Assembly: GCF_016863135.1 (NCBI RefSeq)
Contig: NZ_BOOH01000019.1
Location: forward strand, 1 to 64,000
Direction: 5' to 3'
From: Planobispora longispora
GTDB taxonomy: Bacteria > Actinomycetota > Actinomycetes > Streptosporangiales > Streptosporangiaceae
Length of the DNA stretch: 64,000 nt
Position numbers and translations under genes: made by a program. The notes below the pieces were generated by a model. It was not told where the DNA came from. It worked only from the letters and a program-made list of their open reading frames with translations, and searched no databases. Below, in pieces: positions 8,323-17,047 of the stretch; the first letter of the stretch is position 1, and every line of letters begins with the position of its first letter.

Positions 8323-10608
8323 ATGAAGGTTCCGGTCATACTCCAGCACAGCATGGTGGAATGCGGCGCGGCGTGCCTGGCGATGGTCCTCGCCGCGCAC
8401 GGGCGGCGCGTCCCGGTCTACGCCCTCTCCGAGGAGATGGGCATCGGCCGGGACGGGGTCAGCGCGCTGACCCTGGTCCGCACCGCCCGGGCGCACGGCC
8501 TGACCACCCGGGCCGCCTCCGTGCCCGCGGCGCGGATCGCCGAGCTTCCGCTGCCGGCGGTGGTGCACTGGCGCAACAGCCACTTCGTCGTGGTCGAGCG
8601 GGTCTCCCCCGGCCGGATCGGGATCATCGATCCCGCGCTGGGACGTGTGGGCACCACCCCCCGGGACTTCGCCGACAGCTACAGCGGGGTGGCGTTCACC
8701 TTCAGCCCGGGAGCGGATTTCCGCACGGGCCGCGTCGGCGACCGGACGGGCTGGTGGTCCCGGTACCTCCGGGTGATCGTGAGCCGCCATCGCGGCCTGC
8801 TGGCGCTGCTGGTCCTGCTCAGCCTGGCCCTGCAGGCCCTGGGCCTGGTGCTGCCCGCCGTGACCGAGACGGTCGTGGACCGGGTTCTCACCGCGGGCGA
8901 GGCGGACCTGCTGACCCTGCTCGGGCTGGGCATGGCGGTGACGGCCGCCGCCCAGTTCGCCGTGGGCGCGGCACGGTCCTGGGCGCTGGTCGCGCTGCGG
9001 ACGCGCGCGGACACCACCCTCCTGGACGAGCTGGCCCGGCGCCTGCTCTCGGTGCCCTTCCGCTTCTTCGCCCACCGGGGCTCCGCCGACCTGGTCTCCC
9101 GGATCTCCGGGGTGACCCTGCTGCGCGAAATCCTCACCGGCCAGGCGCTGACCGCCCTGCTGGACGGGCCGCTCGCCGCCGGATATCTCATCGTGGTCGC
9201 CGTACGGTCGCCGCTGCTGGGCGCGATCCTGGTGGCTTTCGCGGCGGCGCAGATCATCCTGCTGACCATGACCCACCGCCGGCTCGCCGATCTGACCCAC
9301 CGGGAGATGGAGGCCCGCAACGAGGCCCAGGGGCAGCTGATCGAGAGCGTCCGCGGCATCGAGACGATCAAAGCGGTGGGGGCCGAGGAACGCGTCCTCG
9401 GCCGCTGGTCACGGCTGCTCACGACGCAGATGCGGCGGGCGCGGCGGAACGGGATGGCGCAGGGCCTGCAGGACTCCGCCCTGGCGGCGTTGCGGTTCGG
9501 CACCCCCATGGCCCTGCTCTGGGCGGGAGCCTGGCAGGTCACGACCGATCAGCTCAGCCTGGGCGCCATGCTCGGCCTGCAGGCCCTGGCCGCGGCGGCC
9601 CTGGCCCCGCTGGCGGCGCTGACCGGCGGCCTGCGCAGCGCGCAGCTCGCCCGGGTGCACGGTGAACGGCTGGCCGACCTGTGGAACACCCGGCCGGAGT
9701 CCGGCGTCCGGAACGGTCTCTCCGGGCCCTCCCCCGACGCCCCCGCCGTTCCCCCGGCCGGTTCCGGAGAAGCCGCCGAGGTCGCCGATCCCGAGGACGT
9801 CCCCGGCAGGGCGTCCGGCGCTCCGGGCCGCACCGGTCCGGTGGAGATCGAGCTGCGCGGAGTCGGATTCCGGTACACACCCGAGAGCCCCTGGATCCTG
9901 CGCGGCATCGACCTGAGGATCCCTCCCGGCCGGAAGATCGCCCTGGTCGGCCGGTCGGGCTCCGGCAAGAGCACCCTGGCCAGGGTGCTGCTGGGCCTGC
10001 TCGGACCGGCCGAGGGCGAGATCCGTTACGGCGGGATCCCCCTGTCCGGAGCGGACGCGGGCCGGCTGCGCCGCCGGTTCGGGGTGGTGACGCAGGAACC
10101 GGCCCTCTTCACCGGGACGATCCTGGACAACATCACCCTGGGGGACCCGGACGCGCCCCTCGCCCGGGTGCGCGAGGCGGCGCGGCTCGCCCACGTCCAC
10201 GACGACATCGACGCCATGCCCATGGGCTACCACACCCACCTGACGGAGGGCGGCGGCGTGTCCGGCGGGCAGCGGCAGCGCATCGCCCTGGCCAGGGCCC
10301 TGCTCACCGGCCCGGACATCCTGCTCCTGGACGAGGCCACCAGTCATCTCGACACCGACAGCGAGGCGGTCATCGACGCGAACCTCGGCACGCTTCCCCA
10401 GACCCGCATCGTGATCGCCCACCGGCTGAGCACCGTCCGCGACGCGGACCTGATCGTCGTGCTCGACGGCGGCCGGATCGCCGAGACCGGCACCCACGAG
10501 GAGCTTCTCCGGCTGGGCGGTCACTACGCGCGGCTCGCCGGGAGGCAGGCCGACGGCGAGGCCAGCGGGTTTGCACCCCTTCGCAAGTCGCTTCCAAGAC
10601 GGCCCTGA
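8323..10608 (+). CDS. peptidase-containing ABC transporter (C39, bacteriocin export)
   Basis: A 761-residue PCAT exporter that should cut precursors after a double glycine and pump the core out. The N-terminal C39 peptidase has Cys14 in QHSMVECGAACLAM, His87 in HWRNSHFVVVE and Asp103 in IIDPALG. A membrane domain with about six segments follows (about 150-450), then a Pro/Gly-rich linker. The ATPase has Walker A GRSGSGKST (about 543), signature VSGGQRQR (about 646) and Walker B DILLLDEATS (about 665). Its last codons overlap the second copy of the shared 24-bp motif that precedes the precursor genes. The two GG-leader peptides immediately downstream are the expected cargo. Confidence 0.93.
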   Translation: MKVPVILQHSMVECGAACLAMVLAAHGRRVPVYALSEEMGIGRDGVSALTLVRTARAHGLTTRAASVPAARIAELPLPAVVHWRNSHFVVVERVSPGRIGIIDPALGRVGTTPRDFADSYSGVAFTFSPGADFRTGRVGDRTGWWSRYLRVIVSRHRGLLALLVLLSLALQALGLVLPAVTETVVDRVLTAGEADLLTLLGLGMAVTAAAQFAVGAARSWALVALRTRADTTLLDELARRLLSVPFRFFAHRGSADLVSRISGVTLLREILTGQALTALLDGPLAAGYLIVVAVRSPLLGAILVAFAAAQIILLTMTHRRLADLTHREMEARNEAQGQLIESVRGIETIKAVGAEERVLGRWSRLLTTQMRRARRNGMAQGLQDSALAALRFGTPMALLWAGAWQVTTDQLSLGAMLGLQALAAAALAPLAALTGGLRSAQLARVHGERLADLWNTRPESGVRNGLSGPSPDAPAVPPAGSGEAAEVADPEDVPGRASGAPGRTGPVEIELRGVGFRYTPESPWILRGIDLRIPPGRKIALVGRSGSGKSTLARVLLGLLGPAEGEIRYGGIPLSGADAGRLRRRFGVVTQEPALFTGTILDNITLGDPDAPLARVREAARLAHVHDDIDAMPMGYHTHLTEGGGVSGGQRQRIALARALLTGPDILLLDEATSHLDTDSEAVIDANLGTLPQTRIVIAHRLSTVRDADLIVVLDGGRIAETGTHEELLRLGGHYARLAGRQADGEASGFAPLRKSLPRRP
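10581..10604. promoter_or_regulatory. shared 24-bp motif, copy 2 (before the precursors)
   Basis: This second copy of the CGCAAG...CCAAGACGG block lies inside the last codons of the exporter gene and ends 56 bp before the first precursor ATG. Conservation of the DNA block across a non-coding site (8281-8304) and a coding site argues for a regulatory role rather than protein constraint. It would allow strong separate transcription of the precursor genes. Confidence 0.55.
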
Positions 10609-10660
10609 CAGCCTCTCGATCAAGGAAATCCCGAAAGGGATCCCGATCGGAGGGGGACCC

Positions 10661-10810
10661 ATGAACGACGGTGCGCGCAGCCGGATCGAGGACCTCGCGC
10701 CGCTGGGCGAAGAGCTCGACGAGAGCGCCCTGCACGGCATCAGCGGTGGTGCGCCCAGGCTCATCGCGATGACCCACGTCGACCCGCCGGGTTACTGCGC
10801 AATGGACTGA
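10661..10810 (+). CDS. graspetide-like precursor peptide 1 (GG leader)
   Basis: A 49-residue peptide. The leader contains DLAPLGEELDESALHGISGG (residues 11-30), an acidic amphipathic segment ending in the double glycine recognised by C39 peptidases. The 19-residue core begins APRLIAM and ends THVDPPGYCAMD. A strong GGAGGGGG ribosome binding site precedes the ATG. The core shares T-x-[VI]-D-P-P-G-x-C-x-x-D with the second precursor 90 bp downstream. By analogy with microviridin-type peptides, the Thr hydroxyl and an Asp carboxylate are the candidate ester partners for the ATP-grasp enzyme encoded next. No cluster with this core is known to me. Confidence 0.85.
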   Translation: MNDGARSRIEDLAPLGEELDESALHGISGGAPRLIAMTHVDPPGYCAMD

Positions 10811-10899
10811 GCCCGCGGTCGAGGTAGAGCCGGCCCTTCCCCGGAGACCGGCCCTTCCCGGAGAACAGCACATCCACGGAGAACAGGAGGAACAACGCC

Positions 10900-11052
10900 A
10901 TGAACCGGACCGAACTGAACGACCTCGCCCCCGTCGGCGACGAGCTCGACGAGAGCGCCCTGCACGGCATCAGCGGCGGCCGGCCGCGAATCCTCGTCAT
11001 CGAGGTGGGGGGCACCCAGATCGACCCCCCGGGCGTCTGCGTCGAGGACTGA
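10900..11052 (+). CDS. graspetide-like precursor peptide 2 (GG leader)
   Basis: A 50-residue paralogue of the preceding peptide, with AACAGGAGG as ribosome binding site. The leader repeats DLAP[L/V]G[E/D]ELDESALHGISGG up to the double glycine at residues 26-27. The 23-residue core begins RPRILVIEVGG and ends TQIDPPGVCVED. Between the shared PR(I/L) start and the shared Thr...Asp end it has a longer, Glu-containing linker than precursor 1. The conserved single Cys is unusual for ester-forming peptides and could be modified or form a disulfide dimer. Confidence 0.85.
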   Translation: MNRTELNDLAPVGDELDESALHGISGGRPRILVIEVGGTQIDPPGVCVED

Positions 11053-11201
11053 CCGGGCGGAGAGGGCCCGTGCCCTCTCCGTGAAACCCGCCTCATGAAA
11101 CCCGTCCTCCTGTGCAGGACGGGAGCGGCGCGTCATCGGATCCGCGGCAGGAACCCGTGACGCGCCGCGCCCCACGTTCCGGCTCCCAACGGAGGAAACC
11201 C

Positions 11202-12194
11202 GTGTCCGCCCCGCATGTCCTCGTCCTCACCGGTGACGAGGACCCGCACGCCGCGCGAGTCGCCGGCCTGCTCACCGGACGCGGTGCCCGCGTCACGGTC
11301 TTCGACCACCGGCTCTACCCCGCGGAGGCGCACGTCGAGCTGGCCTACACCGGCCGGGGCCTCACCCGGCGCCTGCTGCGCACCGGGACCGGCACCGTGG
11401 ACCTGAACGAGCTGACCGCCCTGTGGTGGCGGCGCCCGACGCCGCCGGAGGCGCATCCCGGGTTGACCGACCCCGCCATCGCGGCGTACGCCGCGGGGGA
11501 GAGCGCGAGCCTGATCTCGGACCTGTGGGAGCATCTGCCCTGCCGCAAGGTGCCCGCGGCCGAGTCGGTGCTGCAGCGGGCCAGGCGGAAGTCCTCCCAG
11601 CTGATCATCGCGGCCGAGCTGGGCTTCACCGTGCCGGACACCTTGATCACCACGCAGGCCCGGGAGTTGTGGGACTTCCACGACCGCCACGACGGCCAGA
11701 TCGTCACCAAGCCGTTCGGCAGGCCGTGGGTGGAGAACCTCCGGAGCGGTGACACGATCTCCCGTTTCTGCGAGCCCGTCTCCCCGCGCGACCTGGCCTA
11801 CGCGGACGCGCTGCGGTTCTGCCCGATCATCGTGCAGCGGTACGTCCCCAAGCGTCTGGAGCTGCGGGTCACCGTCGTGGGCGGCCAGATCTTCGCCGCC
11901 GAGATCCACTCGCAGGCGTCCAACCGGTCCCGGCTGGACTGGCGCCGCTACAACACCGACGTCACCCCGCACCGCGTCCACCGGCTCCCCGACGAGGTCG
12001 GCCGGCGCTGCCTGGCCATGGTGGACCGCCTCGGCCTGCTGTACGGCGCCTTCGACCTGATCCTCACGCCCGAGGACGAGTACGTGTTCATGGAGATCAA
12101 CCCCAACGGCCAGTGGCTGTGGATCGAGCAGCTGACCGGCCTGCCGATCAGCCAGGCCGTCTGCGACCTGATTCTGGAGGGACCCCGAGCATGA
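11202..12194 (+). CDS. ATP-grasp peptide ligase, MvdC/MvdD (graspetide synthetase) type
   Basis: A 330-residue ATP-grasp enzyme starting at GTG 11202, with GGAGGA five bases upstream. The N-terminal pre-ATP-grasp region (VLVLTGDEDPHA...) is followed by QIVTKPFG (ATP-binding lysine), RLELRVTVVGGQIFAAEI, SNRSRLDWRRY (about 238-248) and the metal-binding end EINPNGQWLWIEQLTGLPI (Glu298, Asn300). These are features of the enzymes that form omega-ester or omega-amide crosslinks in microviridin-like peptides by phosphorylating Asp/Glu side chains. It lies after the two GG precursors and overlaps the next gene by ATGA, so both are probably co-translated. The modified residues are inferred, not shown. 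Confidence 0.88.
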   Translation: MSAPHVLVLTGDEDPHAARVAGLLTGRGARVTVFDHRLYPAEAHVELAYTGRGLTRRLLRTGTGTVDLNELTALWWRRPTPPEAHPGLTDPAIAAYAAGESASLISDLWEHLPCRKVPAAESVLQRARRKSSQLIIAAELGFTVPDTLITTQARELWDFHDRHDGQIVTKPFGRPWVENLRSGDTISRFCEPVSPRDLAYADALRFCPIIVQRYVPKRLELRVTVVGGQIFAAEIHSQASNRSRLDWRRYNTDVTPHRVHRLPDEVGRRCLAMVDRLGLLYGAFDLILTPEDEYVFMEINPNGQWLWIEQLTGLPISQAVCDLILEGPRA

Positions 12195-13339
12195 GCCCGG
12201 AGACCGCGACGCCGCCGGACGCCTCGGCGCCGGAGAGCGCGACGCCGCCGGAGGCTCCCGGGACCGTGACCCCCGGGCTTCTCGGTGACGCCCTGACCTG
12301 GCTGCGCGGGCTGGACGGGGCCGCGCCCGAGGAGGCGCGCGGGCGGCTCGGCGCGTTGCGCTCCCGGCACCCCGGCGCGGACATGCGGCTGGTGTGGCAG
12401 CGTGAGGCCGCCACCGGCGACTACCACTACGACCTGCTCCTGCCGTCCGCCGGCGGCACCGTGTCCCTGGCCTTCGCCCCGGACCGGGCGATCCCGTGGC
12501 CGCTGCGCAACAGCCAGCGCTCCGGCGAGCAGGTCGTCCTCCGCGTCGACGGCGTCGACGTGGAGATCGAGCACGTCGTCTCCCTGCTCGACGTGTTGTG
12601 GGAGGACGCCGGTCTGGCCGTCCGCCTGGTCAACGCCTGCCTGGTCGAGCAGGAGGTGGCCGCCTCCGCCGATCTGACGGACGAGGAGCTGCAGGCCGCC
12701 ACGGACTCCTTCCGCCGCGCCCGGGGCCTCCTCACCGCCCGCGCGACCGAGGAGTGGATGGCGGAGCGCGGCCTCGGCCAGGCACGCCTGGAGCAGATCG
12801 TCACCGTCGAGGCGAAGGTGGCGCGGCTGCGCCGCCGGGTGACCGGCGGACAGGTCGAGGGCTACTTCGCCGAGCACGGCGCCGGGCTGGACGTTCTGCG
12901 CGTGGTCCGCCTGCGCTACGGCGCCCGCGCCGACGCCGACGCCGCGGCGGCCCGGCTCCGGGAGCGGTCCCGGACCGCCACGGCGGAGGAGGTGGGCGCC
13001 CTGGCGACCGGCCTGGCGACGGAGGCCGCGCTCGCCGGTCTGGGCACCTGCCGGATCGAGGGGAACCCGCGGGAGGACCTCGCCGCCCTGCACGGTGAGG
13101 ACGTGCACGACGCGCGGGCCGGGGCGGTCCTGGGGCCCCACGCGACCGGTGACGGAGGATTCGGCGTCACCGTCGTGCTCGCGGTGGAGCAGGCGATCTT
13201 GGACGTCGCGGCAAGGAAGATCGCCGAACGGCGGATCTTCGACGACTGGCTGCGTGAGCGGCGCCGGCGCGCTCACGTGCAGTGGTTCTGGGGGAGTACG
13301 GCCCGCACCGACGCGCTCGACACCGCCCTGAAAGCCTGA
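12191..13339 (+). CDS. SurA/PpiC-like putative peptide maturation protein
   Basis: A 382-residue soluble protein whose ATG overlaps the ATP-grasp stop (ATGA). After a Pro/Ala/Thr-rich start and an N-terminal domain, residues of roughly 140-330 read like the chaperone-plus-parvulin layout of SurA/PpiC prolyl isomerases: a helical block with LTDEELQAATDSFRR and WMAERGL, then VEGYFAEHGAGLDVLRVVRLRY. I recall a family annotated as peptide maturation system protein, PpiC-related, in ATP-grasp/C39 clusters, but cannot verify membership. There is no signal peptide, so it should act in the cytoplasm. Both precursor cores carry a conserved D-P-P-G, which makes prolyl isomerisation before ring closure an attractive inferred role. 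Confidence 0.7.
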   Translation: MSPETATPPDASAPESATPPEAPGTVTPGLLGDALTWLRGLDGAAPEEARGRLGALRSRHPGADMRLVWQREAATGDYHYDLLLPSAGGTVSLAFAPDRAIPWPLRNSQRSGEQVVLRVDGVDVEIEHVVSLLDVLWEDAGLAVRLVNACLVEQEVAASADLTDEELQAATDSFRRARGLLTARATEEWMAERGLGQARLEQIVTVEAKVARLRRRVTGGQVEGYFAEHGAGLDVLRVVRLRYGARADADAAAARLRERSRTATAEEVGALATGLATEAALAGLGTCRIEGNPREDLAALHGEDVHDARAGAVLGPHATGDGGFGVTVVLAVEQAILDVAARKIAERRIFDDWLRERRRRAHVQWFWGSTARTDALDTALKA

Positions 13340-13399
13340 CGCCGCGACCGGCACGCCTCCACCGGTCCGGCAGATCCTCGGCCGCATACCCGCCAAATC

Positions 13400-13884
13400 C
13401 CCGACAGCTCGACATCGATACGACCCTCGCCACAGCGCTGGTCGATCCCGTGGGGTTCGCCCGGCACGGCGCGATCCCCCGGGCCATCGACGAGGTCCAG
13501 CCCGGCGGGGACGCCCTGGTCCGCGCCATCAAAGTCCAAGTGGACGCCGACGACACTCCCGGGCAGTCCCTCCTCACCGGCTCGGCCGGCTTCCTCACCG
13601 TGCCGACTCTGTCGGAGTCCCTGGCCGGACGCGCGGTCTTCTTCGAGCTCTGGCCCTTCTCCCGGGGAGAACTGCGCAGCGAGCCGGACGGCGGCGTCAT
13701 CGGCATCGAGGTCAAGTCGGGCCTGACCGTGACCGGTAAGAGCTTCGCCCACCTGGCCCATCTCCGCGACCGGATGGGCGACGCCTTCGTCCACGGCTAC
13801 GTCCTCAGTTTCAACCCCGATCCCCTGCCGTTCGGCGACCGGCTGACCGCGCTCCCGATCTCCTACCTCTGGCAGGCGGGCTAA
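13400..13884 (+). pseudogene. remnant of an AAA-type ATPase with DUF4143 C-terminus
   Basis: The frame contains two islands typical of the AAA_14/DUF4143 ATP-binding proteins. SESLAGRAVFFELWPFSRGEL is the region just after the ATPase core, and EVKSGLTVTGKSFAHLAHLRDRM...HGYVL is the C-terminal end with its nuclease-like EVK. The Walker A region is missing and roughly 200 residues that normally separate the two islands are absent. The preceding frame has no convincing start. It is probably a deletion remnant, no longer functional. Confidence 0.6.
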
Positions 13885-14017
13885 TTTCGCCCTATTACAC
13901 CGACTTATCAACCTTTACTAGATCTTGTCATGACACCGAACCAGTGTTACTTCTGGCGCAGCAGGCGTGCTCCACGCGCGCCATGGCCAACGGCGGCCAT
14001 CTCCCCCAGGAGGCACG

Positions 14018-16930
14018 GTGTCAAGCAAGCCCTGGTTACGTATCACCGTCGTCGCCGCAGCAGCGGCATCCCTCTCACTCCCCGCTCTCGCACTCCCCGG
14101 CGCCGCCCAGAACGGGCCCGCCGGGAAGACTCCCGACATCCACGACTTCCAGGCCGAGCAGCACGGCAAGCCGGACGTGGACAACCGGAGCGGCTCCGTC
14201 GCGCCACCGCAGGCACGGGCCAAGGCGGCCGGCGCCGCCACGATCCGCTGGAACGCTCTAGGCACACCCGCCGTCGTCACCGGTTCCGCGCCGCTGGCCG
14301 AGGGGCTCGGCGCCGATCCCGAGCAGGCGGCCCGGGCCTACCTGAAGGCCAACGAGAACCTCTTCGGCCTGGACGCCGCGGCCGTGGACGCGCTGGAGAA
14401 GGTCGCGGTCAACCCGATCGGGGGCGGCCACGCCGTACTGCTCCGGCAGAAGTTCGGCGACCTGCCCGCGGGTGTGGACGGGCAGGTGGCGGTCGGCGTC
14501 CGGGACGGCAAGGTCCTGCACGTCACCTCGACGCTCTCCCGCTCCACCGCCGCTCCCCCGGTCGCCGCGCTCACCGAGCAGCAGGCGCTGGAGGCCGCCG
14601 CCCGGGACGGCGGGATCGACCTGGCGACGGCGACCGTCAAGAAGGTCACCGCGGTGGCCGTGCCCGCGCCCGACGGCACGCACAGCGCCTACCAGGTGGT
14701 CCTGATCGGCGGCGGCGACGAGCCCGCCGCCTACACCACCCACGTGGACGCGGTCAGCGGCGCGATCCTGACCCGCGAGAACCTCGTGGACCATCACGCC
14801 GAACCGGACAACCCGCAGTGGGAGGTCTTCCCCGCCAACCCGCCGGCCGACTACTCCTCCACCGACACCCGCGCCCGGTGGTGCTACGTCCCCGGGCCGG
14901 GCTGCGACTACGTCGTCGGCGGCGATCCGGCGACGGGACGGGCCTGGGACGTCGACCACGCCACGAACACCCCGACGAACACCAGCATCGGCAACGCGGC
15001 CCGGACGTTCGAGAACCGCGCCAGCGGCGACCCGTTCACCGTCGGCACCCGCAGCAACGTGCTCACGCCGAGCCGGAACTACGTCTACCCGTGGACCAAC
15101 CGCTGGTACACCGCCAAGTGCGACCCGGCCGTCTTCGACCAGCCGGGCGAGGCCGACCTGGAAGCCGCCATCGCCAACCTGCACGCCATGCACAACCGCA
15201 TGCACGACTGGTCCTACCGGCTCGGCTTCACCGAGACGGCCTGGAACATGCAGGACGAGAACGGCGACCGCGGCGGTCTCGGCGACGACCCCGAGCAGGG
15301 CAACGCCCAGGCGGGCGCGCGGGTGCTGAGCGTGCGCGACAACGCCAACCAGATCACCGGTCCCGACGGGGTCGCGCCGATCACCAACATGTACCTCTGG
15401 CAGCCGATCGCGGGCGCCTTCTACGCGCCCTGCGTGGACGGCGACTACGACATGTCGGTCATCGGGCACGAGTACACCCACGCGATCTCCGGCCGCATGG
15501 TCGCCGGCCCGAACGCCGGGTGGAGCGGGGCCCAGCCCGGCGCCATGAACGAGAGCACCTCCGACCTGTTCGCCATGGAGTACCTGGCCGAGTACGGCTT
15601 CCGCCCCGCGGGCGACACGCCGTACGTGACCGGCGGCTACGTCACCGGCGACAAGAGGGCGGGCATCCGCAACTACGACATGTCCAACTCCCCGCTGAAC
15701 TACAGCGACATCGCCTACGACCTCGTCGGCCAGCAGGTCCACGCCGACGGCGAGATCTGGTCGGCCACCCAGTTCGACGTGCGCGAGGCGTTCGTCAGGC
15801 GGTACGGCAAGGGCACCCCGGCCCTCCAGCGGGCGTGCGCCGACGGGAAGATCGCGGTCGACAAGTGTCCCGGCAACCGGCGCTGGGCGCAGCTGTCCTT
15901 CGACGCGCTGCTGCTGATGGCCTCCGGCGCGGTCAGCTACGTCGATCACCGGGACGCGCTGCTCGCGGCCGACGCCATCCGCTTCGGCGGGAAAAATCAG
16001 GACATCATGTGGCGGGCGTTCGCCGAGCACGGCCTCGGCGAGGGGGCGGCGAGCGTGAACCAGAACGACCCCGACCCCACCCCCAGCTTCGTCAACCCGA
16101 CCGGCAAGAACGGCAAGCTCCGGCTCAAGCCGCTCGCCGACGCCTCCGGCGCCGCGCTCCGGCTCTACGTCGGCCACTACGAGGGCCGCGCCGTACCCGT
16201 CGCCGACACCGACCCGGACACCGAGCTCGGCGACACCGTGGAGATGACCCCGGGCCTGTACGACTTCCTGGTCGTCGGCGAGGGCTACGGGCACACCCGG
16301 ATCAAGTTCGCGGTGCTGCCCGGCGTGACGCTCCCGCTCCCCCTGGCGCTGCCGAAGAACCTCGCCTCCACCGCGCTCGGCGCGACGGCGACGGGCGACG
16401 GCGTCAACCAGGCCCGGCTGATCGACGAGACCGAGGCGACGAACTGGGCCTCGCTCACCGGCGCGGTCGCCGGCAAGTCGGTCACCGTGGACCTGGCCGG
16501 ATCCGACCCGGTCAAGGTCCGGCGGGTCCAGGTCAGCGCCATGCTCCGGCCGAACACCGGCGACTCCGCCGACCCCGGCGGCCAGAACCGCTTCAGCGCC
16601 CTGCGCGCCTTCGAGGTCCTGGCCTGCGACGCCGGCGCGAAGGACTGCTCATCCCCGGCGAACTTCTCGGTCGTCTACACCAGCCCGGCCGACGCCTTCT
16701 CCACCCGCCTGCCGCGCCCGCGCGGCGCCGATCTGATCATCAAGTCCTTCAAGATCCCGACGACCGCGGCCACCCACCTGGCCCTGCGCGTCGTCTCCAC
16801 CCAGTGCACCGGCAACCCGCTCTACGCCGGTGAGCAGGACAACGACCCCAACTCCGCCACCGACTGCGGCACCGCCAGCCCGGCCCGCGAGCACGTCCGC
16901 GCCGCCGAGTTCCAGGCGTTCGCCCACTGA
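14018..16930 (+). CDS. secreted M36-family (fungalysin-type) zinc metallopeptidase
   Basis: A 970-residue exported protease. Start: GTG 14018 behind CCAGGAGG. A signal peptide of about 30 residues (a hydrophobic run ending ALALPGAAQ) is followed by an FTP-like propeptide with HVTSTLSRS and YTTHVDAVSGAI. The catalytic domain has the zinc motif HEYTH at 484-488 and a third ligand candidate Glu512 in NESTSDLFAMEY, with VRDNANQITGPDG upstream. The C-terminal quarter is a beta-rich domain with paired cysteines, probably for substrate or surface binding. It should act as an extracellular general protease. It stands alone between a pseudogene and a strong terminator. Confidence 0.88.
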   Translation: MSSKPWLRITVVAAAAASLSLPALALPGAAQNGPAGKTPDIHDFQAEQHGKPDVDNRSGSVAPPQARAKAAGAATIRWNALGTPAVVTGSAPLAEGLGADPEQAARAYLKANENLFGLDAAAVDALEKVAVNPIGGGHAVLLRQKFGDLPAGVDGQVAVGVRDGKVLHVTSTLSRSTAAPPVAALTEQQALEAAARDGGIDLATATVKKVTAVAVPAPDGTHSAYQVVLIGGGDEPAAYTTHVDAVSGAILTRENLVDHHAEPDNPQWEVFPANPPADYSSTDTRARWCYVPGPGCDYVVGGDPATGRAWDVDHATNTPTNTSIGNAARTFENRASGDPFTVGTRSNVLTPSRNYVYPWTNRWYTAKCDPAVFDQPGEADLEAAIANLHAMHNRMHDWSYRLGFTETAWNMQDENGDRGGLGDDPEQGNAQAGARVLSVRDNANQITGPDGVAPITNMYLWQPIAGAFYAPCVDGDYDMSVIGHEYTHAISGRMVAGPNAGWSGAQPGAMNESTSDLFAMEYLAEYGFRPAGDTPYVTGGYVTGDKRAGIRNYDMSNSPLNYSDIAYDLVGQQVHADGEIWSATQFDVREAFVRRYGKGTPALQRACADGKIAVDKCPGNRRWAQLSFDALLLMASGAVSYVDHRDALLAADAIRFGGKNQDIMWRAFAEHGLGEGAASVNQNDPDPTPSFVNPTGKNGKLRLKPLADASGAALRLYVGHYEGRAVPVADTDPDTELGDTVEMTPGLYDFLVVGEGYGHTRIKFAVLPGVTLPLPLALPKNLASTALGATATGDGVNQARLIDETEATNWASLTGAVAGKSVTVDLAGSDPVKVRRVQVSAMLRPNTGDSADPGGQNRFSALRAFEVLACDAGAKDCSSPANFSVVYTSPADAFSTRLPRPRGADLIIKSFKIPTTAATHLALRVVSTQCTGNPLYAGEQDNDPNSATDCGTASPAREHVRAAEFQAFAH

Positions 16931-16952
16931 CGGTCCACCCGGCCCGTCTCGT

Positions 16953-16985
16953 ACGGCTCCCGCTCCGTCCCGGGGCGGGAGCCGT
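16953..16985 (+). terminator. terminator after the M36 peptidase gene
   Basis: Perfect 11-bp arms (ACGGCTCCCGC at 16953-16963 and complement at 16975-16985) with an 11-base loop, 23 bp after the stop and between convergent genes. There is no U-run; the stem is strong enough to terminate in either direction. Confidence 0.72.
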
Positions 16986-17047
16986 CCCGCGTGCGGCGTC
17001 CCTCACTCCCCTGCCCCGGCGCCACTCACCGCGCCGTCTCCTCGGCG

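Noticed and set aside
8323-13339. Lasso peptide or lanthipeptide cluster
   Set aside because: No asparagine-synthetase-like cyclase, transglutaminase-type protease or LanM/LanC; the ATP-grasp enzyme and GG leaders point to graspetides.
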